From positions 1-31,882 of the forward strand of contig CAKVBA010000030.1 in assembly GCA_934725305.1 (NCBI GenBank): a stretch of DNA of 31,882 nucleotides, written 5' to 3'. Numbering within the stretch: position 1 is the first letter of the stretch; each line of letters opens with the position of its first letter. The translations under genes were made by a program, and so were the position numbers. Positions 1 to 8,233 of the stretch are shown here, in pieces. The notes beneath the pieces are model-generated. The model searched no databases and had not been told where the DNA came from. It worked only from the letters and a program-made list of their open reading frames with translations. Origin of the DNA: an uncultured Parabacteroides sp. (GTDB taxonomy: Bacteria > Bacteroidota > Bacteroidia > Bacteroidales > Tannerellaceae).

Positions 1-149
1 GAACCAATTACGAACCATTAACTATGATAAATTATAAAATCAAATGGTAAAGTAACAAATAAATAACAAAATACACATCATGCCAAACACCTGCTATATG
101 CTGTGTATATTAGCATTTACGCACATTTTCTTATCTTTTTGAATGTTGC

Positions 150-410
150 ATGAGGTTTGACGTTGTATTAGGCGTTGGCTCGCCTACATCTGCGACAGCG
201 TATATTGGCGGACGACACTATCTCTCGCTGATCGGCAACTATGCGGTTCACGACAATGACTTCTTCAATCTGTTCAACGGACAACATGTCTGGGGCGGAA
301 GTTTCGGCTATGCCTACAACAGCATCGCCGGTCCTGTCAATGCCCAAGTGGGATTGTCCAACCGAAACACGAACCTGCAATTCTACCTCAACGTCGGCTA
401 CTGTTTCTGA
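150..410 (+). pseudogene. C-terminal remnant of an outer-membrane beta-barrel protein (patatin/BamA-like barrel end)
   Basis: The 86 codons read as the last strands of a beta-barrel: alternating hydrophobic and polar residues, a segment like YLSLIGNYAVHDNDFF, a turn of the type AYNSIAGPVNAQVG, and a C-terminal aromatic ending (YCF), as expected for a BAM-inserted barrel. It resembles the barrel end of Bacteroidota patatin-like phospholipase/Omp85-type proteins; that match is from memory. There is no signal peptide in this frame, and an in-frame stop lies at 111-113, so the N-terminal and catalytic parts are missing. A short hydrophobic reading frame at 80-139, in another frame, could be the remains of a signal peptide. 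I read the locus as a decayed or internally deleted gene. The start codon is arbitrary. Confidence 0.5.
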
Positions 411-426
411 TTTTCCCCAAGAGGGA

Positions 427-459
427 TTGACCAAAGCTCAGTAGTTTTGTGTACTTTTG
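427..459 (+). promoter_or_regulatory. Predicted Bacteroidota-type promoter of ribF-argE-flippase
   Basis: A TAnnTTTG -7 box (TACTTTTG, 452-459) lies about 30 nt upstream of the ribF start. A TTG at 427-429 sits 22 nt further upstream, slightly longer than the usual 19-21 nt spacer. It fits the Bacteroides primary sigma factor consensus and would drive the three tightly packed genes that follow. Confidence 0.6.
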
Positions 460-490
460 CCCATCATAAATAGGAAAAGGAAGAGACAAC

Positions 491-1441
491 ATGATAGTAA
501 TCACAGACACAGATGCATTGGAGGGGAAAGAACTGGTTGCCACCATCGGCTTCTTCGACGGCGTACACCGCGGTCACCGTTTCTTGATTGATGAGTTGAA
601 ACGCGAAGCACAAGAGGCTCAACTGCCATCGGCCGTCATCACCTTCTCGGCCCATCCGCGCAGCGTATTGCATACCGGCTATCAGCCGAAACTGCTCAAC
701 TCGTATGAAGAGAAGATAGAGCAGCTGGCCACAACCGGCATCGATTATTGCATTGTCCTCGACTTTACACTGGAACTATCGAAGCTGACGGCACGGGAAT
801 TTATCGAGACGGTGCTATGCGACCGGCTACACGTGAAACAGCTGCTGATTGGCTATGACCATCGCTTCGGCCACGACCGCACGGATGGATTCGAGCAGTA
901 TGTTGCCTATGGTGCCAACTGCGGCATGACTGTGCGGAAAGCTTCGGAGTATGACGAAGGGCACACGGCCGTCAGCTCGTCGGAAGTGCGCAAGCTGCTG
1001 AAAGAGGGAGATGTAGAACAGGCGGCTTATCTGCTGACTTGTCCCTATCAGCTGCAAGGACACATTGTGAGTGGCTATCAGATTGGCCGCACATTGGGTT
1101 TTCCCACAGCCAATATTCAGACGGATGAGCCGGGAAAGATTGTTCCGGGCATTGGTGTCTATGCCGTCAAAGCCCAGATCAGAGGCAAATGGTATAGCGG
1201 CATGCTCTATATCGGAAACCGCCCGACCCTGAACAATGGCAACGACATCTCGATGGAAGTGAATCTGTTCGACTTTTCCGACAATATCTATAACGATACC
1301 ATCCGAATCTCATTCCTCCACTTTATCCGCGGAGACATCAAGTTCAACTCCCTGGATGAACTGAAGGAACAGCTGCAAAAAGACCGTATCGCCGTTCAAC
1401 AAATCATAGAGGAGAAAGCATCATGTATTACGAAGCCATAG
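491..1441 (+). CDS. ribF: Bifunctional riboflavin kinase/FAD synthetase RibF
   Basis: This cytoplasmic enzyme makes FMN from riboflavin and FAD from FMN. The N-terminal nucleotidyltransferase half shows GFFDGVHRGH at residues 20-29 (the HxGH-type nucleotide-binding loop), GYDHRFG at 121-127 and SSSEVRKLL at about 162-170 (the ISSTxIR-like motif). The C-terminal flavokinase half begins near residue 188 and carries LGFPTANI at about 202-209. The length of 316 aa is normal for the family. The start at 491 follows a clear promoter and leaves the family's usual short N-terminus. The 3' end overlaps the next gene by 19 nt, which suggests translational coupling. FAD made here is also the cofactor of the SdhA flavoprotein encoded further along, although no regulatory link is visible. 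Confidence 0.97.
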   Translation: MIVITDTDALEGKELVATIGFFDGVHRGHRFLIDELKREAQEAQLPSAVITFSAHPRSVLHTGYQPKLLNSYEEKIEQLATTGIDYCIVLDFTLELSKLTAREFIETVLCDRLHVKQLLIGYDHRFGHDRTDGFEQYVAYGANCGMTVRKASEYDEGHTAVSSSEVRKLLKEGDVEQAAYLLTCPYQLQGHIVSGYQIGRTLGFPTANIQTDEPGKIVPGIGVYAVKAQIRGKWYSGMLYIGNRPTLNNGNDISMEVNLFDFSDNIYNDTIRISFLHFIRGDIKFNSLDELKEQLQKDRIAVQQIIEEKASCITKP

Positions 1442-2469
1442 ATCTATTGAAAGGGATGATTGCCCGTCCCTCATTCAGCCGCGACGAGAAAGAGGTGGCA
1501 GACTACTTGGAAGAGACGTGGAAAAGGGCCGGCCATGCGCCTTTCCGCAAAGGAAACAATCTATGGATGAGCACACTTATCGATCCTGCCAAGCCGACAC
1601 TGCTGCTCAACTCACACATCGACACCGTGAAGCCGGCTGCCGGCTGGACACATGATCCGTTCTCGCCCGACGAGACCGACGAAGAGAGACTCTATGGCTT
1701 GGGAAGCAATGATGCCGGCGCCAGCGTGGTGTCGCTCTATGCGGCCTTCTGCCTGCTGACGCAGAAGGAGCAACCCTATAACCTGATCTTTCTCGCCTCT
1801 TCGGAAGAGGAGGTTTCCGGAAAAGAGGGACTGGAAAGTGTTCTCCCTTATCTGCCGCCCATCCATTTTGCCATCGTGGGCGAGCCCACCGGCATGCAGC
1901 CGGCTGTGGCCGAAAAGGGGTTGATGGTGCTCGACTGCACCTGCATCGGCAAAGCAGGTCATGCCGCCCGCAACGAGGGAATCAATGCCATCTATCTGGC
2001 AATGCAAGAAATAGAATGGTTCCGCACCTATCAGTTCCCGGAGCAGAGCGAATTCTTGGGTCCGGTGAAGATGACGGTCAGCATCATTCAGGCAGGGACG
2101 CAACACAATGTGGTGCCCGACCGCTGCCAGTTCACCGTTGACATCCGTTCCAACGAGTTCTATCCCAACGAGAAGCTGTTTGAGCTAATCCGTGAGCAGG
2201 TGCATTGCGACATCAAAGCACGCAGCTTCCGCCTCAACTCTTCCCGCACCGAACTCGATCATCCTTTTGTGCAACGTGCCTTGATGATGGGAAAGATTCC
2301 CTTCGGATCGCCCACACTCAGCGATCAGGCACTTATGCCGTTTCCCTCGGTCAAGATGGGTCCGGGACAGTCGAGCCGTTCCCACAGTGCCGATGAATAT
2401 ATCGAGCTGATTGAGATAAGGGAGGCGATTGATACATACGTCAGACTTTTGGATCAACTGATATGCTAA
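1423..2469 (+). CDS. argE: M20-family deacetylase, ArgE-type (N-acetyl- or N-succinylornithine deacetylase)
   Basis: This is a zinc metallohydrolase predicted to release ornithine from its N-acyl derivative in arginine biosynthesis. The M20 metal ligands and catalytic residues are visible: H65 and D67 (SHIDTVK), D97 (GSNDAG), the glutamates at 128-130 (SSEEE), E154 (VGEPTG) and H321 (SRSHSADEY). The length of 348 aa fits short ArgE-type enzymes. In Bacteroides the arginine pathway is known to use succinylated intermediates, so the substrate may be N-succinyl-L-ornithine; that is inference from relatives, not something the sequence proves. The gene overlaps ribF by 19 nt and the flippase gene by 7 nt. 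No other arginine gene is nearby, so the context says little about function. Confidence 0.88.
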   Translation: MYYEAIDLLKGMIARPSFSRDEKEVADYLEETWKRAGHAPFRKGNNLWMSTLIDPAKPTLLLNSHIDTVKPAAGWTHDPFSPDETDEERLYGLGSNDAGASVVSLYAAFCLLTQKEQPYNLIFLASSEEEVSGKEGLESVLPYLPPIHFAIVGEPTGMQPAVAEKGLMVLDCTCIGKAGHAARNEGINAIYLAMQEIEWFRTYQFPEQSEFLGPVKMTVSIIQAGTQHNVVPDRCQFTVDIRSNEFYPNEKLFELIREQVHCDIKARSFRLNSSRTELDHPFVQRALMMGKIPFGSPTLSDQALMPFPSVKMGPGQSSRSHSADEYIELIEIREAIDTYVRLLDQLIC

Positions 2470-3740
2470 GAAAGATACTGAGCACCATCAGCACACGCTA
2501 TCTGATAGCGTTGCTCAACCTGGCGCTTATCTTCATCAATGCGAAAGTATTGGGTATCGAAGGCGTGGGATGGGTTGGCATCATTGTGGCCTCTATCAAT
2601 ATAGCAGTCATCTTCAACAGTATCTTGTGTGGCAACACCATTGTCTATTTCATGAACCGCTACTCCATGCGGGCCATCTTTGCCCCTTCTTATCTATGGA
2701 CCTTCATCGGATCGGCACTGGCTTGTCTCTTTATGTATTTGACCGGACTGTTGCCACACGTCTATGCCTGGGACATCTATCTGCTCTCGATCCTCAATTC
2801 ATTGGTCACCGCCAATGCACGCTTTCTGCTGGGCAAAGATCATATCAAGGGATTCAACCTGACTCATATCTTTCAGGGCGGATTGCTCTTCTTTGTATTG
2901 GTCTATCTCTATTATGTGGCAGAGCAGCAAGAGGTGCAGTCTTATGTATCGGCTCTCTATATCACCAACGGCATCGCCTTTGCCGTCAGCCTGTTTCTGC
3001 TGATTCCCTATCTGAAGGAGGAAGGCAGAAATCGCCCGGCCAGACCGGACAAGCCTTTGATGGCACTGCTGAAAGAGATGTTCGGCTATGGATTATGGAG
3101 CGGAGCCGACAACTTGGCGGAAGTCTGTACAACCCGCCTCAACTATTTCCTGATCCAACGACTGGCAGGAATGGGCAGCGTGGGTCTGCTGGATGCCGGC
3201 ACCAAGATATCAGAGAGTGTATGGCACATCAGCCGAAGTGTCAGCTATATCGAATATAGCAGCATCGCTCGCACGCCTCAACAGGAAGAACAACGGCAAA
3301 TCACACTGAAGCTGTTCAAGCTGACCCTGTGTGCCATGAGTCTGGTGATGCTTTGTATCGCCTGCATTCCGGAATGGGTTTATACGGATTATCTGTTCAA
3401 TGCCGAATTCAAAGGAATGCGTCGGGTCATCTTGGGTCTTTCTGTCGGTATCATCACCTTGGGATGCAACAGCATCATCGGTCACTATTTCATTGGCAGT
3501 GGAAAGATTCGCTATAGTGCCTTCAGCTCGATGGTGGGATTGGTCACACTGGCTCTTTCCGGCTCTGTCTTGATTCCTTATGCCGGCGTAGTGGGCTCGG
3601 CCATCAGCACCAGCATCGCCTTCACCGCCATGCTTATCTTTTCGCTGACGCTCTTCATGAGGCAGACTCACACACGCCTGTCGGAACTCTTCCCCAACAA
3701 AAGAGATTTCAAGATGATATGGAGGAAAATCCATCCTTAG
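2463..3740 (+). CDS. Polysaccharide-type flippase (MOP superfamily, Wzx/MATE-like membrane protein)
   Basis: This 425-aa integral membrane protein has about 12 hydrophobic segments spread over its whole length and a positively charged C-terminal tail. It opens with a flippase-like first helix (RYLIALLNLALIFINAKVLG) followed by GVGWVGIIVASINIAVIFN, typical of Wzx/O-antigen translocases of the MOP superfamily, which move lipid-linked saccharides across the inner membrane. The substrate cannot be told from sequence, and no glycosyltransferases are nearby, so this is an orphan flippase carried in a metabolic operon. The start overlaps argE by 7 nt. The 3' end overlaps the convergent EnvC-like gene by 4 nt, leaving no room for a terminator between them. 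Confidence 0.82.
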   Translation: MLRKILSTISTRYLIALLNLALIFINAKVLGIEGVGWVGIIVASINIAVIFNSILCGNTIVYFMNRYSMRAIFAPSYLWTFIGSALACLFMYLTGLLPHVYAWDIYLLSILNSLVTANARFLLGKDHIKGFNLTHIFQGGLLFFVLVYLYYVAEQQEVQSYVSALYITNGIAFAVSLFLLIPYLKEEGRNRPARPDKPLMALLKEMFGYGLWSGADNLAEVCTTRLNYFLIQRLAGMGSVGLLDAGTKISESVWHISRSVSYIEYSSIARTPQQEEQRQITLKLFKLTLCAMSLVMLCIACIPEWVYTDYLFNAEFKGMRRVILGLSVGIITLGCNSIIGHYFIGSGKIRYSAFSSMVGLVTLALSGSVLIPYAGVVGSAISTSIAFTAMLIFSLTLFMRQTHTRLSELFPNKRDFKMIWRKIHP

Positions 3741-5032
3741 TTGTCCAACCAAGGACGCGGATTGAGCTTGGTCTTCTCTTTCCATAGCTGGAAATGGAGG
3801 ATGGTGGCATTGCCATTTTCGGTGTCGGTAAAGATCTTGCCCAAGGCCTGACGCGTAGAAACACGGTCGCCAGCCTTCACATAGACTTGACTTAGGTTAC
3901 TATAAACCGTGAGGTAATTACCGTGGCGCACAATGATGGAGTTGCTATAACCCGGCACCACAAAGACACGAGTGACTACGCCATTAAAGACAGCACGGGC
4001 ATCTGCTCCTGCAGAGGTCTGGATATCGATGCCATTATTACTGATTCGCACATGCTTAAGCTCTTGATGAGGCTGTTCACCAAAGCTGGTGATCACTGTA
4101 TGCCGACCGCTCACCGGATAGGGCAAACGTCCTCGATTTCCGGCAAAGTTGTCCGACAGTTTCTTCTCCTCTTTCGTCATGGCATAGCCGCCTTTCGTCT
4201 CGGCCACACGCTCTTCGCGCACCGGGCTCTTTTTGCCGGCCACCTTGTCCGACTTCTTGCCAGAAGCAGCCAGTCTTTCCCGTGCTGCACGAGCTTCGGC
4301 CTCGGCACGGGCAATCTCTTCGGCAATCTGCTTCTCAATCTGTCGGTTCAATGCCTCTGCCTGACGACGTTTCTCCTTCAGCTGGGCCTGCAGATCTTTC
4401 TGCTTCTTATTGAGCTGCTGCACCTCCAGCTTCTGAGTTGCCTCTTCCTGTTCCAGCTTCTTATGCTCGTCTTGTCGTGCTCCCAACAGCTGCTGTTTCT
4501 CCTCGCGAGTCTTTTCCAAAGCCTGCTGCTTGGCAGCAATCTCGTTCTGCTTGTCTTTAATATCAGCAGCCTGACGTTTCTGCCAGTCGGCATACTCGCG
4601 CAGATAGCGCATGCGACGCATCGACTGAGTAAAATTCTCGGCCGAAAGAATAAAGAGCAGCTTGTCTTGTGAACTGTGACGTTTATAAAGGCTCTGTGCA
4701 GACTTGCTATAATTGGCGCGTTTCTCGTCCAGCTCGCGATTCAACACCACAATCTCGCACTTCATCTTAGCCATCGAGCCATCAATCTCGGCCATTTCTT
4801 GATTCAACAGACTGATCACCTTCTTGCGGGAAAGAATCTGCTGAGAGATCAGATTCAACCGATGTAACGAGTTCTTCGTCGTTTTCTGTGTCTCTTTCAA
4901 CAGCTGAGAAGTCTGTTCAATCTCGGCCAAAGCGGCCTTGCGCTGCTTCTCCAGCTGCTTCACCTTGGCTGAACTTTGTCCCCAAAGAGCAACCGACATT
5001 CCTAAGAATAAGACAATCCAAAACGACCTCAT
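3737..5032 (-). CDS. EnvC-like murein hydrolase activator with degenerate M23/LytM domain
   Basis: This is a predicted periplasmic protein of 431 aa. Residues 1-19 form a signal peptide (SFWIVLFLGMSVALWGQ). Residues about 22-270 form a long, highly charged coiled coil rich in K, E, Q and A, and residues about 300-427 form an M23/LytM domain. This is the EnvC/NlpD-like layout, where the LytM domain usually activates amidases rather than cutting peptidoglycan. Two of the four zinc ligands are replaced: the first motif reads NNGID (N332 for His, D336 kept) and the second reads VYSNLS (N379 for His), while H413 in LHFQLW is kept. The protein is therefore probably not a peptidase. It is the last gene of the dut-TPR-DUF4292 operon, 11 nt after the DUF4292 gene. 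Confidence 0.9.
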   Translation of the reverse strand: MRSFWIVLFLGMSVALWGQSSAKVKQLEKQRKAALAEIEQTSQLLKETQKTTKNSLHRLNLISQQILSRKKVISLLNQEMAEIDGSMAKMKCEIVVLNRELDEKRANYSKSAQSLYKRHSSQDKLLFILSAENFTQSMRRMRYLREYADWQKRQAADIKDKQNEIAAKQQALEKTREEKQQLLGARQDEHKKLEQEEATQKLEVQQLNKKQKDLQAQLKEKRRQAEALNRQIEKQIAEEIARAEAEARAARERLAASGKKSDKVAGKKSPVREERVAETKGGYAMTKEEKKLSDNFAGNRGRLPYPVSGRHTVITSFGEQPHQELKHVRISNNGIDIQTSAGADARAVFNGVVTRVFVVPGYSNSIIVRHGNYLTVYSNLSQVYVKAGDRVSTRQALGKIFTDTENGNATILHFQLWKEKTKLNPRPWLDN

Positions 5033-5043
5033 CTCTCTCCTTT

Positions 5044-5889
5044 CTATTTAGTGACTGATTTTATAATCTGCTCAAATGTGATCCGCTTATATTTGGATGG
5101 AATCGAGAAGTCCATGTTCAACGCAGCATCCAGTCGAATGCGTGAATACTGAAACTGCATCATTCCGGATGAAACACCCTTCTTGAACAGCTCTGCCTTC
5201 ATCTGATTGGGGAATGTCTGACCCGCTACCGAGCCGAAGTTGGCATAGCTCCACGACAGTGCATATTGTGACACGGCCTCTGTGACACGAGTCAAAAGTA
5301 ATCGTCCCTCTTCATCCGTCTGAAAGCTATAATTCAATCCCATCGAATCCTTGGCCTTAAACTCGGCCGCTCCATCCGCCTGCTTCACCTGAAAACGGTT
5401 GTAATGCTTCGGAGTTATCTCTTTATAACCGGGTAAAAAGAGATGATTGGTAAACAGTGCCTGCAGATTATAGTAGTTGAATTCTATCGGAGTCTTTCCA
5501 CGCAGATTCTCATAGTTTTCTGCCATATAGCGTTTATTCATCCGGTCGAGCACTTTGATGCTGTCGGTCGTCAACATCAGACGAAACACCTCAATGCCCA
5601 AGAAGGGCTGCACCGACAACATCAGTGCACTGTCTTTGACCATCTTCATATCGACACGCGAACTGACCTCCTTATCGGGCAACACCACATCCACATGCAG
5701 GCGAGCCGACAACGATGCATAGCTAAACGACTGCTCTTCGACCCATTCCAGATATTCACGTCCCGATTTCGCACCAGTAGTGCCAGTTGTTCCTGCCTTC
5801 TTGGTCGATTTACATCCACTCAGACAGAGCACGAACAGACCAACAACAACAAGCCATCCTTGTGTGCGCTTCTTATTGAGCATTTTCAT
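5044..5889 (-). CDS. DUF4292 family lipoprotein
   Basis: This 281-aa lipoprotein has a signal peptide and a lipobox, CLSGC, with the acylated cysteine at residue 26. The mature part starts with a low-complexity linker rich in K, T and G. The DUF4292 domain follows: it opens with SYASLSARLHVDV, then has a run of alternating beta-strand patterns including SALMLSVQPFLGIEVFRLMLTTDSIKVLD. The strand-rich pattern and the phrase about a bound surface (LGIEVFRL) recall the LolA/LolB lipoprotein-carrier fold, but no function is proven here. The start overlaps the upstream TPR gene by 17 nt, so the two are probably co-translated. I expect it at the inner or outer membrane facing the periplasm. Confidence 0.87.
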   Translation of the reverse strand: MKMLNKKRTQGWLVVVGLFVLCLSGCKSTKKAGTTGTTGAKSGREYLEWVEEQSFSYASLSARLHVDVVLPDKEVSSRVDMKMVKDSALMLSVQPFLGIEVFRLMLTTDSIKVLDRMNKRYMAENYENLRGKTPIEFNYYNLQALFTNHLFLPGYKEITPKHYNRFQVKQADGAAEFKAKDSMGLNYSFQTDEEGRLLLTRVTEAVSQYALSWSYANFGSVAGQTFPNQMKAELFKKGVSSGMMQFQYSRIRLDAALNMDFSIPSKYKRITFEQIIKSVTK

Positions 5890-7624
5890 CTTCTATATAT
5901 TTTTCTTCAGCAATCTTGCGATCCAATACTTCGCTCACTTTTCCCATCTCTTTGGCCTTTTTCCATTGCTCGACAGCCTTGTTCTTTTCTCCCGTCATGA
6001 AAAGGATATCACCATAGTGATCTACCAGTTCAAAGCTCTGAGTCTTGTCCTTTTCCAAAGCACTCTCGCTATAGATCTTGGCCAAGGTGTAATTGCCCTG
6101 CATAAAGAAGATCCAGGCATAAGTGTCTAAATAGGTCGCATTGTCAGGCTCCAACTTGATGCACTGGGCGCACATGCGTTCGGCCTTCTTCAGATCTTTC
6201 TTCTCTAAACAGAGGAAATAGCTATAATTGTTCAAGACAGCCACATTATTTTCATTATACTTCAATGCCTCTTCATAGGCACGATAGGCCTGTTCCTGCC
6301 GCTTCAGCTCATGATAAATATCTCCTATCTGTCCATAGAAGTCGGACTTCAACGGAAGATTTTCCTTCGGGATAATCTTCACTCCGGCATAATAGACATT
6401 CAACGCCTCCTGGAATTTTCCCTGCTGGAAATAGGCAATACCTTGATAGAAATAGTATTCCGGCGCATTAGGGAACAGCTCCATACATTTCTGACAGATG
6501 CGAGAAACCTCTTCTATATCTTCTGCCTTCAACGCCATATTCAGCAGCTGCTGCCAAGCTCCGGCATTGCCCGGCTCCATCTCTGTGACCAACTGAAACT
6601 GGAACTTCGCCTCTTCCGGCTTTTTCTCTGCCAAGAGCAATCCACCATACATCAGCTTCAGATCGGTGTCTTCGGGATGCTGCTCCAAGAGCGTCTTAAA
6701 CAAGACATTCGCACGCTCTATGCCCTTCTCGGTCTGCTGTAATCGCAAGATATACCGAGACAATATACTCACTTTGGTATCCACATCCAACATATCATTG
6801 ACCAACGCATTGTGAATCTGTGTTTCAGCAGCCTCTTTATCGCCCTTCACCTCATAGTAATTGGCCATAGAGACAATATAATAGGGATTTCCGGGATCCA
6901 CTTCATGCGCCTTCTCATAGCAAGCCAACGCCTTTTCGGTCTCGCCCTTCTCCAGATGCAAATCACCTAACAAAATCTGATAGCGAGCCTCCATCGGATA
7001 TTTAGCCGCCAACTTCTCCAGCTCCATAAAGGCATTGTCGGGCTGCTCAAGTTGCATATACAACTTATACTTCTGCATCGAAAGTGCCTCGCTCATGCCA
7101 ATGTTCAGCTCCAAAGCATCATAGGCATCAATGGCTTTCCCAAATTCGCCCTGCTGAGTCAAAGCATCCGCCAGATAATAGTTCAGCTCTGCCTTTTCGG
7201 GATAGGCTTTTGCCAGCTTCTCAAACTCCTCGGCGGCCTCGCCATACATTCCTAAATTGCGTGAGACAGATGCCAAAGCCATACGGTAAGTAAAGTTATC
7301 CTTGCTATTCTCGACAGCTCGCTTCAACATCTCTACAGCCTTGTCGGGACGCTGCAACTGCACATAAAACGAAGACAACTCATACAACACCGACGATGCG
7401 GTTGAGTCTATATTCAAACAATGGTTAAATGCGTCATAGGCAGCATCATACTTTCCGGCAGCCTTCAGCTTCAATCCTTCATAAAAGAAATAATCGAACT
7501 TACGTTTCTGCTGCATGACCAGCTGGGTTGAATCAGTAGCCTGCGAATCAGCCGCCATAACACTCAACGGAGCTACAACAAAAACATAACAGATTATGAA
7601 TAACAAGAATCGTTTCAAACTCAT
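5873..7624 (-). CDS. Exported tetratricopeptide-repeat protein
   Basis: This 583-aa protein has a signal peptide at residues 1-24 (ends VMAAD, no lipobox) followed by at least ten TPR units over the rest of its length. Examples include AAGKYDAAYDAFNHCLNID, EKALACYEKAHEVDPGNPYY and YRAYEEALKYNENNVAVLNN. TPR solenoids are protein-interaction scaffolds, so no enzymatic role is suggested. It lies 23 nt after dut and overlaps the DUF4292 lipoprotein gene by 17 nt. With the downstream EnvC-like gene it forms an envelope-directed set, so a scaffold in periplasmic or outer-membrane assembly is a reasonable inference. The C-terminus is acidic, rich in K and E. Confidence 0.88.
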   Translation of the reverse strand: MSLKRFLLFIICYVFVVAPLSVMAADSQATDSTQLVMQQKRKFDYFFYEGLKLKAAGKYDAAYDAFNHCLNIDSTASSVLYELSSFYVQLQRPDKAVEMLKRAVENSKDNFTYRMALASVSRNLGMYGEAAEEFEKLAKAYPEKAELNYYLADALTQQGEFGKAIDAYDALELNIGMSEALSMQKYKLYMQLEQPDNAFMELEKLAAKYPMEARYQILLGDLHLEKGETEKALACYEKAHEVDPGNPYYIVSMANYYEVKGDKEAAETQIHNALVNDMLDVDTKVSILSRYILRLQQTEKGIERANVLFKTLLEQHPEDTDLKLMYGGLLLAEKKPEEAKFQFQLVTEMEPGNAGAWQQLLNMALKAEDIEEVSRICQKCMELFPNAPEYYFYQGIAYFQQGKFQEALNVYYAGVKIIPKENLPLKSDFYGQIGDIYHELKRQEQAYRAYEEALKYNENNVAVLNNYSYFLCLEKKDLKKAERMCAQCIKLEPDNATYLDTYAWIFFMQGNYTLAKIYSESALEKDKTQSFELVDHYGDILFMTGEKNKAVEQWKKAKEMGKVSEVLDRKIAEEKYIEDENAQ

Positions 7625-7647
7625 ATCTCTACTATTATGACAATGGA

Positions 7648-8082
7648 TTATTTTTTTCCTGTGTGTCCGAAACCACCTTCTCCACGTTCGGTCTCGTCCA
7701 ACAGCTCAACAGGCTTCCATGTAACCTGACTATGAGTAGTGATCACCATCTGACAGATGCGTTCGCCATCCTGAACAGTAAATGGTTCTGCAGACAGATT
7801 AATCAGGATAATGCCAATCTCGCCTCGGTAATCGGCGTCAATAGTGCCTGGTGTATTCAGCAGAGTAATGCCATGCTTCAAGGCCAAACCACTACGCGGA
7901 CGCATCTGTGCCTCATATCCTTCGGGCAAAGCAATATGCAATCCTGTCGGAATCAGCTTCCGCTCCATAGGTTTCAAGACAACAGGTTCATTCAGATTAG
8001 CTCGGATATCCATGCCTGCCGAAAAAGGAGTTGCATAAGCCGGCAGCGGATGATGGGATTTATTGATAATTTTTACTTCCAT
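7648..8082 (-). CDS. dut: Deoxyuridine 5'-triphosphate nucleotidohydrolase (dUTPase)
   Basis: This cytoplasmic trimeric enzyme hydrolyses dUTP to dUMP and pyrophosphate, keeping uracil out of DNA and feeding dTMP synthesis. All five dUTPase motifs are present in order: [26 protein letters not shown] with the catalytic aspartate, RICQMVI, and the C-terminal glycine-rich arm [12 protein letters not shown] place the start at 8082, giving 144 aa beginning MEVKIINKS, as in relatives. The upstream in-frame ATG at 8104-8106 lies inside the promoter -7 box at 8104-8111 and would not be transcribed. It is the first gene of the dut-TPR-DUF4292-EnvC operon. Confidence 0.95.
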   Translation of the reverse strand: MEVKIINKSHHPLPAYATPFSAGMDIRANLNEPVVLKPMERKLIPTGLHIALPEGYEAQMRPRSGLALKHGITLLNTPGTIDADYRGEIGIILINLSAEPFTVQDGERICQMVITTHSQVTWKPVELLDETERGEGGFGHTGKK

Positions 8083-8103
8083 ACGTTCTATACTTGATTG
8101 AGA

Positions 8104-8111
8104 CAAAGATA
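8104..8111 (-). promoter_or_regulatory. -7 box upstream of dut
   Basis: Read on the minus strand this is TATCTTTG, a perfect match to TAnnTTTG, 21 nt upstream of the chosen dut start. No convincing TTTG lies 19-21 nt further upstream. It decides the dut start, because the longer frame would begin within the box. Confidence 0.55.
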
Positions 8112-8183
8112 CAAAAATTCCCTACATATGTCTATTAACCCTCATTCGGTCGTTCGATTTTAATTCTTGTTAGTGTTTGTTTC

Positions 8184-8211
8184 GAGCAGATTGCAATTAT
8201 GACACACCGGC
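8184..8211 (+). repeat. 28-nt dispersed intergenic motif, copy 1
   Basis: One of four ungapped 28-nt copies in this window (others at 14110, 24478 and 25828). The shared cores are CAGTTTGC (here CAGATTGC) and TGACACACCG. This copy lies 22 nt past the methyltransferase stop codon (minus strand) and upstream of dut. The function is unknown. Confidence 0.5.
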
Positions 8212-8233
8212 AATATCGTCACCGCAAAGAGCT

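Noticed and set aside
8083..8106. Longer dut start at 8106
   Set aside because: The ATG lies within the -7 box; the start at 8082 matches the conserved N-terminus.
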